DNA of 64,000 nucleotides from Planococcus lenghuensis (GTDB taxonomy: Bacteria > Bacillota > Bacilli > Bacillales_A > Planococcaceae): contig NZ_CP019640.1 in assembly GCF_001999905.1 (NCBI RefSeq), forward strand, positions 1,902,001-1,966,000. The letters are read 5' to 3'. Under the pieces are notes generated by a model. It did no database searches. It was not told where the DNA came from and saw only the letters and a list, made by a program, of their open reading frames with translations. Each line of letters opens with the position of its first letter. The first letter of the stretch is position 1. Below, one piece after another: positions 16,307 to 24,272 of this stretch. The position numbers were made by a program, and so were the translations under genes.

Positions 16307-17620
16307 TCAGGCTTTTACCACTGTATGGGGTTCCTGATGCAGCAGAATATTATCCGGGAATGCGCGGAGTTTCCGAATATCGCTGATGACAAAGCCGCTC
16401 TGTGGCATAGTCGGCATCCGTCGCATATCATATGCCAAATTTTGCTCCGGCACATGGTAAGTGAGATTATGCGTCATATACCGGAAGAACGCCTGCATGA
16501 CCATGACGGTCATCCATTCACCGGCACAGCGGTGTCCGATGTAATGATCGCCGCCGCCCTGCGGTACGAATGCAAAAGGGCTACCGCTCCAGTTCGCAAA
16601 GCGTTCCGGGATGAATTGGTCCGCATCGATCCAATTATCTGAATGGCGGTTAGTACCGAACAGATCAAGCACAACCATTTGGTCTTTTTTAAATTTATAC
16701 CCGTTCCAAGTGAAGTTCTTCTTCGCTTTTGCTGCCATTGCAGGGGCGAATGGATAATAGCGACGGATTTCCTGGGAGAACATATGACTGTAATTGTCCT
16801 TGTCTTCCCGCAGCTTTGCAATGGTTTCCAGGTGTTCATACATCGCGAGTGCGCCAAATACGATAAAGTAAGCTGTGGCGACAAGCGGCCGGTATGAATT
16901 GTTCAATTCAACAGCAGCTGTATGCAAATCCAATAGTTTACCATTGGGTTCCCGATGGTTTGCAACAATGTAAGCCGCCGTGTAGGCTGGCGGATTATAC
17001 TTGCCTGCACGGATATCCTTTATGATTTTCTCCAGCCATTTCTCGTGGCTCTGCCTTGCGTGTTTTCCGTCCTGGTATCGCTCGAACGATCCACCGAAGG
17101 AATCGACCATTTGCGAGAGCTCTTCCGCCCGCTCTTTCGCTTCACTTTCTTTTACAGGCAGTCCGGCCCAGCGCATACCTGCCCGGCCCATGATCTCTTC
17201 CATCTCACGGAGCAGAATGACCGCTTCTTTCCCTTCCCACTCAGTCACTTTCTTATCGAACTCTTCAACGGCAATGCGCTTCATGTCTTCCAGGCGTTCC
17301 GGTGTCATCATCGACAGAAACATCCGTTTCAACTGACGATGGTCTTCTCCATCTCTTCCATGGATACTCCCCTCACCCAGCAGGCTTTTTTTCAGCGGTT
17401 TCGGTGCAGCACCTTCCCGCTTGAAATATTCATTATCGTAGAACAAGGCAGCCGCTTCTTCTCCGGCCATGCAGACTGCCTTCTGACCGAGCAGTCGGGT
17501 TTCGAAAATATCGGATTCCAGTTTACGCCGACGGCTGGGGATGAAATGAAAACCTTCCTTGATCAGTGCCAATGTATTATCCAGTCCTTTGGCTTGCGGA
17601 ATCGGTGTTTTTACACGCAT
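16307..17620 (-). CDS. CYP152 peroxygenase P450, OleT-like fatty acid decarboxylase or hydroxylase
   Basis: A 437-residue CYP152 enzyme, which uses hydrogen peroxide rather than a redox partner. Family marks are the ExxR helix (QEIRRYYPF, Glu284-Arg287), the carboxylate-binding Arg-Pro pair at 244-245 (NNSYRPLVA) and the heme thiolate Cys365 in QGGGDHYIGHRCAGEW. The distal residue is His87 in GEGSIHGRDG. In my recollection of the family this position is His85 in the terminal-alkene-forming OleT of Jeotgalicoccus and Gln85 in the hydroxylating P450-BS-beta/CypC; OleT Phe79 corresponds to Leu81 here. The enzyme may therefore decarboxylate fatty acids to 1-alkenes besides alpha/beta-hydroxylating them; product is an inference. 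It is monocistronic with its own terminator. Confidence 0.88.
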   Translation of the reverse strand: MRVKTPIPQAKGLDNTLALIKEGFHFIPSRRRKLESDIFETRLLGQKAVCMAGEEAAALFYDNEYFKREGAAPKPLKKSLLGEGSIHGRDGEDHRQLKRMFLSMMTPERLEDMKRIAVEEFDKKVTEWEGKEAVILLREMEEIMGRAGMRWAGLPVKESEAKERAEELSQMVDSFGGSFERYQDGKHARQSHEKWLEKIIKDIRAGKYNPPAYTAAYIVANHREPNGKLLDLHTAAVELNNSYRPLVATAYFIVFGALAMYEHLETIAKLREDKDNYSHMFSQEIRRYYPFAPAMAAKAKKNFTWNGYKFKKDQMVVLDLFGTNRHSDNWIDADQFIPERFANWSGSPFAFVPQGGGDHYIGHRCAGEWMTVMVMQAFFRYMTHNLTYHVPEQNLAYDMRRMPTMPQSGFVISDIRKLRAFPDNILLHQEPHTVVKA

Positions 17621-18264
17621 GTATCATATCTCCTTCGCTTCCGGGATTGGTTGTCTGTAGCTGTCTAGACAAATTGAATTGTTGATTTCTTGCTCAGCAT
17701 ATCAATACCTACCTTCCCTAAAGTGATTGCCGACAAACTAAAAACTCGCCTATCTATCATTATCATTGTGAAAGCGTGAATGCATATTGAAAACCAGAGA
17801 GTGCGAAATCATCTCAGACTACCTACAGGATGCGCTGAAGCAAAAGAAAATCTTTTTCTTTCCGAACGGCTGAAGATTTACCGAAAAAAGAAGCGGATAC
17901 TTCTTTTTTTACGTTCCGATGGGGCGTGAAACGGACACATGACAAAAATATGCATATGCAAAGCGGACATTTCGCGTTTTTCTCAGATATCTAGAAAAAC
18001 AGCTGGTTTTGCCAGCTCTATCACGTCAGTGACAGCAGTTTTTGCTTGTGCTCTTTCTCTCTAAAAGCCGATGCCATCGCGATTTCAATTCAAGCGACAA
18101 AAAACAAAAAACCCACGCCCGCTACCAAGCGAGGATGGATGAATAAATTAGATGCTGCGTTCATAAAAAAGTACACATATCTTCATAGATTCGTAAAGAA
18201 CATAAGTTCTTTTCCCTGTATACTACTCGAAAGCAGAGAAACGGTTTCACTACGAAAGGAGATG
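17621..18264. other. Long intergenic region upstream of the P450 gene
   Basis: No supported gene. It contains a small hairpin with T runs (AAAAAAGAAG and CTTCTTTTTT, about 17883-17909) and a short ACAGCTGG/CCAGCT inverted repeat at about 18000-18016. The frame from 18046 has no ribosome binding site and no recognisable product. The P450 promoter must lie in the first 100 bp but I cannot place it. Confidence 0.4.
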
Positions 18265-18535
18265 TCCTGCGATACCGAAAGAAGTTATTCAAAAAGAACT
18301 TAGCGGCTATATTCTCTAACTTACTCCGAACCTATTTCAGAAAAGGCCCAAACGCTATATACTTTACAATGGAACGCCCATTCATCACCATCCACCTCCG
18401 TGGTTTTTTGGCAGCCATGGAAAAAACCTTGTGAACCAGGATGAAATAAAGCGCGTGCTGGCCACAAGAGACCTAATCACCGATGACCTGAAACCAAAGA
18501 TCATTCAGCATATCGAGGCTATGAGATTTTTATCT
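18265..18535 (+). pseudogene. Remnant of a DUF2294 gene
   Basis: Three short frames together spell the first DUF2294 domain: IQKELSGYI, then SNLLRTYFRKGPNAIYFTME and PFITIHLRGFLAAMEKTL, then NQDEIKRVLATRDLITDDLK. Two single-base shifts separate them. The same positions in the intact gene at 19037-19717 read HFGKGPAVVYVAIE, FITLHFRDWLTAIEKSL and NEMKHALVTRDIIMSSLE. The second domain is missing. It lies on the opposite strand to the intact paralogue. Confidence 0.8.
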
Positions 18536-18555
18536 CACCTGTTGAGATTCTTGAA

Positions 18556-18695
18556 AAAGCCGCAAAGAATCATCGGATTCCTTGCGGCTTTAGAAGCAAT
18601 TCCATCGTTTGAAGCATGTTACAAAGTTAGACAAGAGATGTTTGACCATGCCTCTAAATTAACTGACAATTTGAAAACCACTGTACAGTCCCCGT
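18556..18695 (-). ncRNA. Degenerate orphan copy of the cluster A/B leader
   Basis: The hairpin at 18556-18591 (GCCGCAAAGAATC...GGATTCCTTGCGGC with a flanking T/A run) matches the terminator of the two cluster leaders. Weaker matches follow at the expected spacing (GCATGTTAC near 18616 and TGTACAGT near 18684). The closing stem seen in the leaders at 21556 and 61074 is not preserved. No cluster gene follows it. Confidence 0.45.
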
Positions 18696-18757
18696 GTTTA
18701 TTTGACTTCTCGACGTACAGAAAAATTCAGCTACCCCTTAACGTAATATCCTAGCAT

Positions 18758-18786
18758 GAAAAAGCCGTCAGCTTGACGGCTTTTTC
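18758..18786. terminator. Bidirectional terminator
   Basis: GAAAAAGCCGTCA pairs with TGACGGCTTTTTC around GCT. It follows the small gene 18810-19043 on the minus strand and has U tails both ways. Confidence 0.88.
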
Positions 18787-18809
18787 ACATTCGACAGAGC
18801 ATCCTCCGC

Positions 18810-19043
18810 TTAGTTCTTGATAACCGATGTGCTGCCGTCCGTTCCAAGGACCATAATCTCCACTTCATCCAAGGATCTAATTCCCTGATTCAAGATAGCC
18901 TGCAGATCTCCATTTCCTTTATCCACCCGATTTTCATGACATCCCGGTACATTTATGATTTTCAATGAAATCGTTTCATAATTTTTTAGTTCAATTCGCT
19001 TAAAAAAGTTTTGTTGAAAAGGAAGTGGCAGTCTGCTTAGCAC
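18810..19043 (-). CDS. Small protein coupled to DUF2294 gene, unknown function
   Basis: A 77-residue soluble protein I do not recognise. It starts at a GTG that overlaps the DUF2294 stop codon by seven bases, so it is probably translated by coupling. Its second half (GDLQAILNQGIRSLDEVEIM, VLGTDGSTSVIKN) looks like an alpha/beta fold with a closing strand; there is no signal peptide, membrane segment or metal motif. A strong terminator follows. Reality is supported by the overlap and terminator rather than by homology. Confidence 0.55.
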   Translation of the reverse strand: MLSRLPLPFQQNFFKRIELKNYETISLKIINVPGCHENRVDKGNGDLQAILNQGIRSLDEVEIMVLGTDGSTSVIKN

Positions 19044-19717
19044 TTTTCCTGTCCCAAGCGGAAGACGGCATAGCTTAGGTCTTTATCAAAATTCCAATAC
19101 AGAAAAGTCTCGTTGATGCTACGGTTCAAGGGGGTTTCCAAGTCAGCTTCTTTAAATGCCCGGCGTTCCAATAGCTGCCTTGACAATTTTAATTCCTCAA
19201 TGAAGCCATTCCTGATGAACTCTTTTTCAATCTCCAGCAGAATTCCTGAACGCCGGACGAGGATCGTGCGGTCGTTCAGCCAGTGGATATCCGTACGGTC
19301 AGGAATTTTCTGTAATTTCCCCCCCGCTCTGTTTATGTGTGCCCGCAACGCCTGTTCATCGCCCATGCTTGGCCGCTTTACGTGCTGTTCTTCCACTTCT
19401 TCATGGATGATGCCGAGTATGAGTCCTGTCTCGCTTTCGAAATTCCAGTCCGTATAGAACTCTTTCACATGACGGGCAGTGCTCCTCTCAATCGTTTGGA
19501 TAATCTCCGATTCCAGACTGCTCATAATTATATCTCTTGTGACCAGTGCATGCTTCATCTCATTCTGCTTCACCAGGCTTTTTTCTATCGCCGTCAACCA
19601 ATCACGGAAGTGGAGGGTGATGAACGCGCTTTCAATGGCGACATATACAACTGCCGGGCCTTTTCCGAAATGCGCGCGGAATAAGGTGGAGATATAACTG
19701 CTGATTTCACGTTCCAT
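19037..19717 (-). CDS. Tandem DUF2294 protein
   Basis: About 226 residues made of two DUF2294 units: residues about 1-110 (GKGPAVVYVAIESAFITLHF, then LVTRDIIMSS) and about 118-225 (DRTDIHWLNDRTILVRRSG, then LLERRAFKEADLETPLNRSI). DUF2294 proteins are widespread in Bacillales, are often next to transporter or regulator genes, and have no agreed function. The start at 19717 has AAAGGGG six bases upstream; a better-looking AAAGGAGG precedes a TTG eight codons earlier, so either may be used. It is followed by an overlapping small gene. A broken one-domain copy lies 500 bp away on the other strand. Confidence 0.8.
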   Translation of the reverse strand: MEREISSYISTLFRAHFGKGPAVVYVAIESAFITLHFRDWLTAIEKSLVKQNEMKHALVTRDIIMSSLESEIIQTIERSTARHVKEFYTDWNFESETGLILGIIHEEVEEQHVKRPSMGDEQALRAHINRAGGKLQKIPDRTDIHWLNDRTILVRRSGILLEIEKEFIRNGFIEELKLSRQLLERRAFKEADLETPLNRSINETFLYWNFDKDLSYAVFRLGQEKC

Positions 19718-19989
19718 CGGGTTCCCCTTTGACAAATCCATGCCTCCTTTATGCAGTGAACACTTGTGCTGTTTTGACTAGTATACAGGAAAATAAGCCT
19801 GTGTTTTCTGCTATTGTGGTAATTATTCCATGCTTTCAGCTGATTTACTGTTTAGGGAAGACCTCTTCCACTGTTGTTTCGTCCCCTTTTAAATTCCCCG
19901 TTAGCCACAGGTGCGACGAGTACATCTTCGACCAGATAAAACGGAATGTACCTGAACAGCTGTCACGCTACCTCCACAAAAAGAAAAAC

Positions 19990-20006
19990 TCCTGCAAGCT
20001 CAGGAA
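19990..20006 (-). terminator. Terminator of cluster A
   Basis: On the minus strand TCCTG-AGCTTG-CAGGA-type hairpin followed by GTTTTTCTTTTT, directly behind the last cluster A gene. Confidence 0.65.
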
Positions 20007-20007
20007 T

Positions 20008-20241
20008 TTAGACAGAAGAAGTTGAATTGAGCTGGTTAGCGATAATGCTTGCCGCATCTTCTATCGAAGCATAGTATTCAACGTCTTACGTCTGAAGATA
20101 CGTCAGTTCCAGCACTTTGGTGTCCGGCAGGCACTTGACTTCCATCCAGTCTATTCCCTTCTTCGTAAAAGTTTGCGTGATATTAACCGTATGGTATTGG
20201 GAAATAGTCACCAAGAGATCTTTAATATGCGTTACATCCAT
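20008..20241 (-). pseudogene. Cluster A gene iv: small YkuJ-like protein with nonsense codon
   Basis: A 77-codon frame with an in-frame TAA at codon 52 (20086-20088). It starts at an ATG behind AAAGGAGGAACCG and reads DVTHIKDLLVTISQYHTVNI, ending DVEYYASIEDAASIIANQLN after the stop. The homologue in cluster B (59509-59727) reads ELNNIKELLMTISQYHTVNI and has Gln at the stop position, so CAA to TAA is the likely change. The reading frame is otherwise undamaged on both sides, which points to a recent mutation. The 51-residue product would lack the last helix. Confidence 0.85.
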
Positions 20242-20347
20242 AATCGGTTCCTCCTTTGTATTGCCGTGACTTAATCTGAAACCGTCAGGAAGTCTTGCTT
20301 GTCCAGTTAGATGCCATTATTGCCTGATTGTCCATCACTTGTCGCTG

Positions 20348-20689
20348 CTAGCATGCCGTCAACATCCGTTCCTCCGCTTCCGGCGTCATCAGCATCTCGC
20401 GCGGCTGCATACACTGCTGAACCTGTTCTGTCATCACATGCCCAAGCCCTTCCCCCTGGTGAGAGGGATTCACCGCAATATGACGAATGACAAAATATGC
20501 TTCCTCCACTTCCACACCGATGAGACCGACGTAATCATCTTCCTCTTTCCACAAGTACAGCTGCCGTTCGGGCTTCTCCTCATAGAGCCGGATCAACGCC
20601 TGGAGCTTTTTCACCTTCTGCTCGTTCGGCATCAGCCCGAGCAGCCCCATTGCGATTTTCTCGCATGATTTTTTGTATTTCACCAGCAT
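20348..20689 (-). CDS. Cluster A gene iii: RibT-like GNAT acetyltransferase
   Basis: A 113-residue GNAT protein closely resembling RibT, the acetyltransferase encoded at the end of the Bacillus riboflavin operon: MLVKYKKSCEKIAMGLLGLM at the start, LYLWKEEDDYVGLIGVEVEE, and the acetyl-CoA loop VNPSHQGEGLGHVM (Q/RxxGxG/A type). RibT itself lacks a firm substrate. It is shorter than RibT (about 124). GAGAGGAC precedes the ATG. It is flanked by two nonsense-mutated genes of the same operon, yet this frame is intact. No riboflavin biosynthesis gene is in the window, so this is a paralogue outside the rib operon. Confidence 0.85.
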   Translation of the reverse strand: MLVKYKKSCEKIAMGLLGLMPNEQKVKKLQALIRLYEEKPERQLYLWKEEDDYVGLIGVEVEEAYFVIRHIAVNPSHQGEGLGHVMTEQVQQCMQPREMLMTPEAEERMLTAC

Positions 20690-20722
20690 AAAGCACGTCC
20701 TCTCTTCATTCGTCCGTACGGT

Positions 20723-21073
20723 TTACACCATGGTACTTCTAGAGACCAGTCGTCTAAATTTGACGGCTTGATACACAGGGGTCAAGGAATACAACTCATT
20801 CTGCTGGTACCGGGAAAGCCGTTCCATTTCTTGGAACGCCTCTTCGGATACCTGGTAGGTATAGATGCCATCCGGCGCAATTTACAGCTCCCGAGCAGCC
20901 TGGTTCCAGACCACTTCCTCCAGACCGACCCAGACACAATCACTGCGCTCCGGCGTTTCGATCGTCAAACGGGCAAACAGGGTGATGGACATTTGGCCAT
21001 TCTCCGCATGAGTATCTTTTACGTGTGAAAAGTAGTAATGGGTATCTATTGGAGACAGGGATGGTTTTGGCAT
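20723..21073 (-). pseudogene. Cluster A gene ii with nonsense codon
   Basis: A 116-codon frame interrupted by TAA at codon 64 (20882-20884). Both halves match the intact cluster B gene at 60226-60579: THYYFSHVKDTHAENGQMSI and LFARLTIETPERSDCVWVGL before the stop; GIYTYQVSEEAFQEMERLSR and QQNELYSLTPVYQAVKFRRL after it. AGAGGTGAAG precedes the ATG. The family is unknown to me: a mixed alpha/beta protein, no membrane segment. With gene iv it makes two of four cluster A genes nonsense-mutated, each by a TAA in an otherwise clean frame. Confidence 0.85.
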
Positions 21074-21108
21074 GGTCTTCACCTCTCTTCAGTTGGTTCG
21101 ATTCATGA

Positions 21109-21510
21109 TCAATCCGCAATTCTTTTGAATGCTTCCGTGAGCCGGTCCGCAAAGATTTCTGGCGGCTCGATGGCTTCGATGTGCAGGCAGACGACGTCCG
21201 CTTTCTCTTCCTGCCACTGGTGGTAATCCGTCGGCAGCGGGTGTTCATGCTGGAGCAATTCCGACAGGAACCCCTCGCACTCTTCGATCCGCAGGTACAA
21301 TTCCGCCTCGTTCCGGGCCACCCCGCTATCCTGGTAATCCTTAAATGAAATAATCAGGTTAAACAGGGCCGTACGGACCAAATTCCCTTCCCCGATCTCA
21401 ATGGTTCTCTTCCGGCTGAACCGGTAGTTCTCCCCGGTGGATTCCGACTCCATATTCAGCAGGGTTCCGATGTGCCGGGCCGTTGTTTCGGATGACTTCA
21501 CGCCGTTCAC
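21109..21510 (-). CDS. Cluster A gene i, unknown family
   Basis: A 133-residue protein, paralogous to 60587-61009 in cluster B. Shared blocks are RTIEIG with LVRT, FNLIISFKDYQDSGVARNEA, ELYLRIEECEGFLSELLQHE, HPLPTDYHQWQEEKADVVCL and EPPEIFADRLTEAF. The pattern is of a short beta hairpin followed by amphipathic helices; many conserved acidic and aromatic residues, no signal peptide or known catalytic motif. It is the first gene behind the conserved leader, so its expression is what the leader would control. I do not recognise the family. Confidence 0.75.
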   Translation of the reverse strand: MNGVKSSETTARHIGTLLNMESESTGENYRFSRKRTIEIGEGNLVRTALFNLIISFKDYQDSGVARNEAELYLRIEECEGFLSELLQHEHPLPTDYHQWQEEKADVVCLHIEAIEPPEIFADRLTEAFKRIAD

Positions 21511-21555
21511 TCCTCTATTTTCTGTGGGGTCTTATTTTATTTTGTTGAAAACCTT

Positions 21556-21711
21556 AAAAAGCCGCAAAGAATCGTTGGATTCTTTGCGGCTCTGAAGGGA
21601 GCCTTGTTGTCTGCAGGATGTTACCGATTTAACAAGAAAATTTCCTGCTTACTGATGCCACAATTAATTACCATTTTACAGGTTTTGAAGACCTGAGTAC
21701 AGTAAGCTCCC
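21556..21711 (-). ncRNA. Structured leader of cluster A, riboswitch- or attenuator-like
   Basis: In the transcript sense, GGGAGC (21711-21706) can pair with GCUCCC (21602-21597), closing about 103 nt. Next to the closing stem lie the blocks UUACUGUAC (5' side) and CUGCAGACAA (3' side), with CAUCAG in between. A terminator follows: GCCGCAAAGAAUC pairs with GAUUCUUUGCGGC, then UUUUU (21590-21556), 46 bp before gene i. The same layout is found before cluster B with a different but still complementary closing stem. GGCUC of the closing stem could also pair with GAGCC of the terminator arm, allowing a switch. I match it to no class I know. Confidence 0.65.
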
Positions 21712-22086
21712 TTTTCTCTGGTCTGACAGCTATGAAGAATCGACTGTAACCTGATCCCACTAAGTGACAGTCATCTAAGGGATATTCCAACACATTTTAT
21801 CTTTTGAAAATTTGATGAACTATGTGAAAATATACTTAGCAATACGAACATCTTTTAGCCATCTATCTGTTATATTCAACTCAATTTCCGCCTTGAGAGG
21901 AGCCGACAAAGTGTCAGAAAAATTCATTCTGCATAAGTTAATGATTTTTCATTATTGACTTTTCGTCGGTGCGTCCATGGGCTAGGCGCAGCAATGAGCA
22001 GCCGGCGCAGTTTGCGTGTATATCCTTTAGTTCAATTTATATAATACAATGTTCTTTTTCTTTGCTCACTTATCATAAGCAAAAAG
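21712..22086. other. Intergenic region between cluster A leader and lipid kinase gene
   Basis: Contains the presumed cluster A promoter, not placed, and AT-rich sequence. The plus-strand frame from 21969 is the complement of the kinase 3' end and not supported as a gene. Confidence 0.4.
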
Positions 22087-22115
22087 CTCCTGTATTCATT
22101 CGTTTGAATACAGAA
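22087..22115 (-). terminator. Terminator of the lipid kinase gene
   Basis: On the minus strand CTTCTGTATTCA pairs with TGAATACAGGAG, followed by CTTTTTGC, 12 bp past the stop codon. Confidence 0.88.
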
Positions 22116-22127
22116 GCCGTGAGAGCT

Positions 22128-23024
22128 TTAATCAGCATCTTGCGGAGGCACCAGTACCTCAATATGTTTTGGCAGTACCTCAATCGTAAAGGGTGTCTTG
22201 AATCCGGCTTCGCCGTCGATGTTGCAGTCCAGCGGTTCCTTTGTTTTGACCGATACGGATTTGGCATGAATGACGTCCACCGCGGGATCATGTTCCAGTC
22301 TTCCTATCATAAGTTCGCCCGCCATCCGGACAAATGCCGGGAGTGCAGCGTTTTTGACGATATAGAGATGCAGCAGGCCGTCATCTGTTTGCGCGTCAGG
22401 GGCAAGTTTTTCGAAACCGCCGACTGAATTGGTTAGTGCAGCCAGTACGAGTTTCGCTTCGCCTTCCCATCTGCCCTGGTCGTGCTCGATTTCGAAATAC
22501 GTTTCTTCATCATGCGTCAGCGCTTTCAGACCTTCCAGCAGATAAGCGAACGCGCCAAGTTTCGTTTTTTGCTCGGGAGTTACATGATACGTGGCTTCAG
22601 CCAATGCGCCAAGCGCCAGTATATTCATGAAATATCGATCTCCTACTTTTGCAATGTCCACTTTTTTAACGACACCGGTCTCCAGAGCAGCGATCGCTTC
22701 TTCCGGATCCAGCGAAATGCCGAGTGCCCGTGCAAAATCATTCACCGTCCCGAGCGGAATGAATGAAAACAGCGGTTTGTATGGCTGTTCAGCAAGCCCC
22801 GCCACCGATTCATTAATGGTGCCATCCCCGCCCATTGCCATAACAAAGTCAAATTCATTTTTGCAGGCATCGGCCGCGAACCGGGTGGCGTCCCCTTCTT
22901 TTGCCGTTTCCCTGAGTTCCGTTTCGAACCCCATTCTGGACAGCGCTTCAATTACCAATTCCTTGTAAACAGGGGCTTCCTCTTTTCCGGAAGAGGGGTT
23001 TATAATAAACATAGCTCTTTTCAA
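22128..23024 (-). CDS. Diacylglycerol/lipid kinase (DagK/YegS family)
   Basis: A 298-residue member of the DAGK catalytic-domain family, usual length about 300. The nucleotide motif GGDGT is in FVMAMGGDGTINES, preceded by INPSSGKEEAPV near the N-terminus; PLGTVNDFARAL is the conserved GT(x)ND(F/L)AR segment; LDCNIDGEAG near the C-terminus is the DGE motif. It would phosphorylate diacylglycerol or a related lipid at the membrane surface, recycling lipid released during lipoteichoic acid synthesis. The TTG at 23024 is chosen because GGAGG lies eight bases upstream; the next in-frame TTG upstream is too close to it. It is monocistronic with its own terminator. Confidence 0.9.
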   Translation of the reverse strand: MKRAMFIINPSSGKEEAPVYKELVIEALSRMGFETELRETAKEGDATRFAADACKNEFDFVMAMGGDGTINESVAGLAEQPYKPLFSFIPLGTVNDFARALGISLDPEEAIAALETGVVKKVDIAKVGDRYFMNILALGALAEATYHVTPEQKTKLGAFAYLLEGLKALTHDEETYFEIEHDQGRWEGEAKLVLAALTNSVGGFEKLAPDAQTDDGLLHLYIVKNAALPAFVRMAGELMIGRLEHDPAVDVIHAKSVSVKTKEPLDCNIDGEAGFKTPFTIEVLPKHIEVLVPPQDAD

Positions 23025-23150
23025 CAGCAAAACCTCCGCAGGTAATAATGGATGTATTCCTATTTCCCTAAAATCACCGAACGTAATCTCATAGTCCGCT
23101 GCACAGCCAGCAAGCAGAAAGAGTGAATTGGAATGCGTTTTTTTATTCGA

Positions 23151-23345
23151 TGGTTTGTCAAATTAAGTGCAACACTTCGCCCATGAACGCTTCTTTCGCC
23201 GTTTTCCATCTCCGTGACGGCTGTGAAATCCATCTTCTTCGGAAAGAACTCGCGCAGGAGCCCATTGCCGTTTTCGTTGCTTCCCCGCTGCCAAGACGAA
23301 TAGAGATCGGCGAAGTAAACGGACAGTTTCAAGTCCGCCTCAAGA
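23151..23345 (-). mobile_element. Remnant of an IS30-family transposase
   Basis: The minus-strand frame reads YFADLYSSWQRGSNENGNGL then LREFFPKKMDFTAVTE, which is the C-terminal DDE region of IS30 transposases including the catalytic Glu region (GSNEN). A frameshift follows and AFMGEVLHLI, the family C-terminus, is found in another frame. The N-terminal two thirds and both ends are missing. Confidence 0.8.
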
Positions 23346-23526
23346 TTTGGGTAACAGCTGAATTCCTTGCCTCACCCATCGTGGTGCTGAACATACTGTC
23401 TCCAGAAAGCCGGCTGTGCAGCTCAACCTCAGAAGAAAGAGCGGAAGACGACCATGCGCGTCAACTCAAGAATGTCGGAGGGGTTCCCCTTCTTCAAATG
23501 ATGGCAAAGGAAGAATACCATCATTA
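23346..23526 (+). other. Unassigned fragment between two IS remnants
   Basis: A plus-strand frame ending at TAA 23527 reads ERAEDDHARQLKNVGG with PLLQMMAKEEYHH. I do not recognise it. It sits between an IS30 and an IS256 fragment and is likely part of the same decayed region. Confidence 0.3.
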
Positions 23527-23799
23527 ATTTGAGAAAGCGATTAAGAAACTGGAGGAGTCGTTTGACGATGCGACCCAATTTCTCAACGAGCCGTCTCCCT
23601 TTCTTCGGTTCCTGTCCAGTACAAATCACCTTGAGCGTATGAACCAAGAGGTTCGACGGCGCGAACATGTCATTCGCATCTTTCCCAACCAGCAGTCGGC
23701 GTTCCGCCTGATCGGCGCTGTGCTTATGGAAGAAGACCAGAAATACTGGACAAAACGCTCAATCATGATTCCGGATGCCGGCAATACGTTTTTCTGATC
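23527..23799 (+). mobile_element. Remnant of an IS256-family transposase
   Basis: The plus-strand frame reads FEKAIKKLEESFDDATQFLN, then RFLSSTNHLERMNQEVRRRE and VIRIFPNQQSAFRLIGAVLM, which is the C-terminal part of IS256/Mutator transposases (NxLERLNxEIRRR and the FPNxxSALRL block). It ends with its natural stop near 23797. The rest of the element is gone, so it joins the IS30 scrap as an IS graveyard. Confidence 0.85.
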
Positions 23800-23909
23800 G
23801 AAAGGGTGCCCCTTCCCATCAGAAAGACGAAACCCAACACCAAAAGATTTCAAGTAAACAAGGCACAAGAGAATTACATATAATTAAAGACTTGACTCCC
23901 AAACAAGCT

Positions 23910-24221
23910 TTATAAGTCATTTAGTAACAGGAATAGAGGTGCAAGAGAGTTCTTCCCTTTAGAAATAACAATTACCTCAGCGTGTTTACCGATTGCTGGA
24001 ATCTCGATCAAAGCGGGTGTGAGGCCGGCCAGTTCCGGTTCGAGCTCAACTGCCGGCGGCTCTTCGGCGGCCGCTTCCGAAATGTCAGTCTTTATCTCTT
24101 CCGGTTCTTGCACTTCCGTAAGAGCCGGCTGCTGCACCGCGGTTTCCGTTAGGGCCGGCTGAACAGGTTCTATTTCTGCAATTCCATTTGACGGATTCAT
24201 TATTCTGTACAGCGTCTTCAT
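23910..24221 (-). pseudogene. Truncated sortase-like protein
   Basis: A 103-codon frame with a Pro/Glu/Ala-rich linker (EPVQPALTETAVQQPALTEV) followed by GLTPALIEIPAIGKHAEVI. The last segment matches the start of class D/F sortase domains, which begin P-x-x-I-x-IPxIGVxAxV. The sequence then breaks off without the catalytic His, Cys or Arg. A better N-terminal continuation seems to lie in another frame (QNPVYPTNEDAVQNNE). I regard it as the 5' end of a sortase gene whose catalytic part was deleted. A secreted low-complexity protein is an alternative. Confidence 0.55.
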
Positions 24222-24272
24222 TTGTCGGATATACTGGGTTTTGGTTTTCAGAATGGTAGAGGGGTAGTTGGA

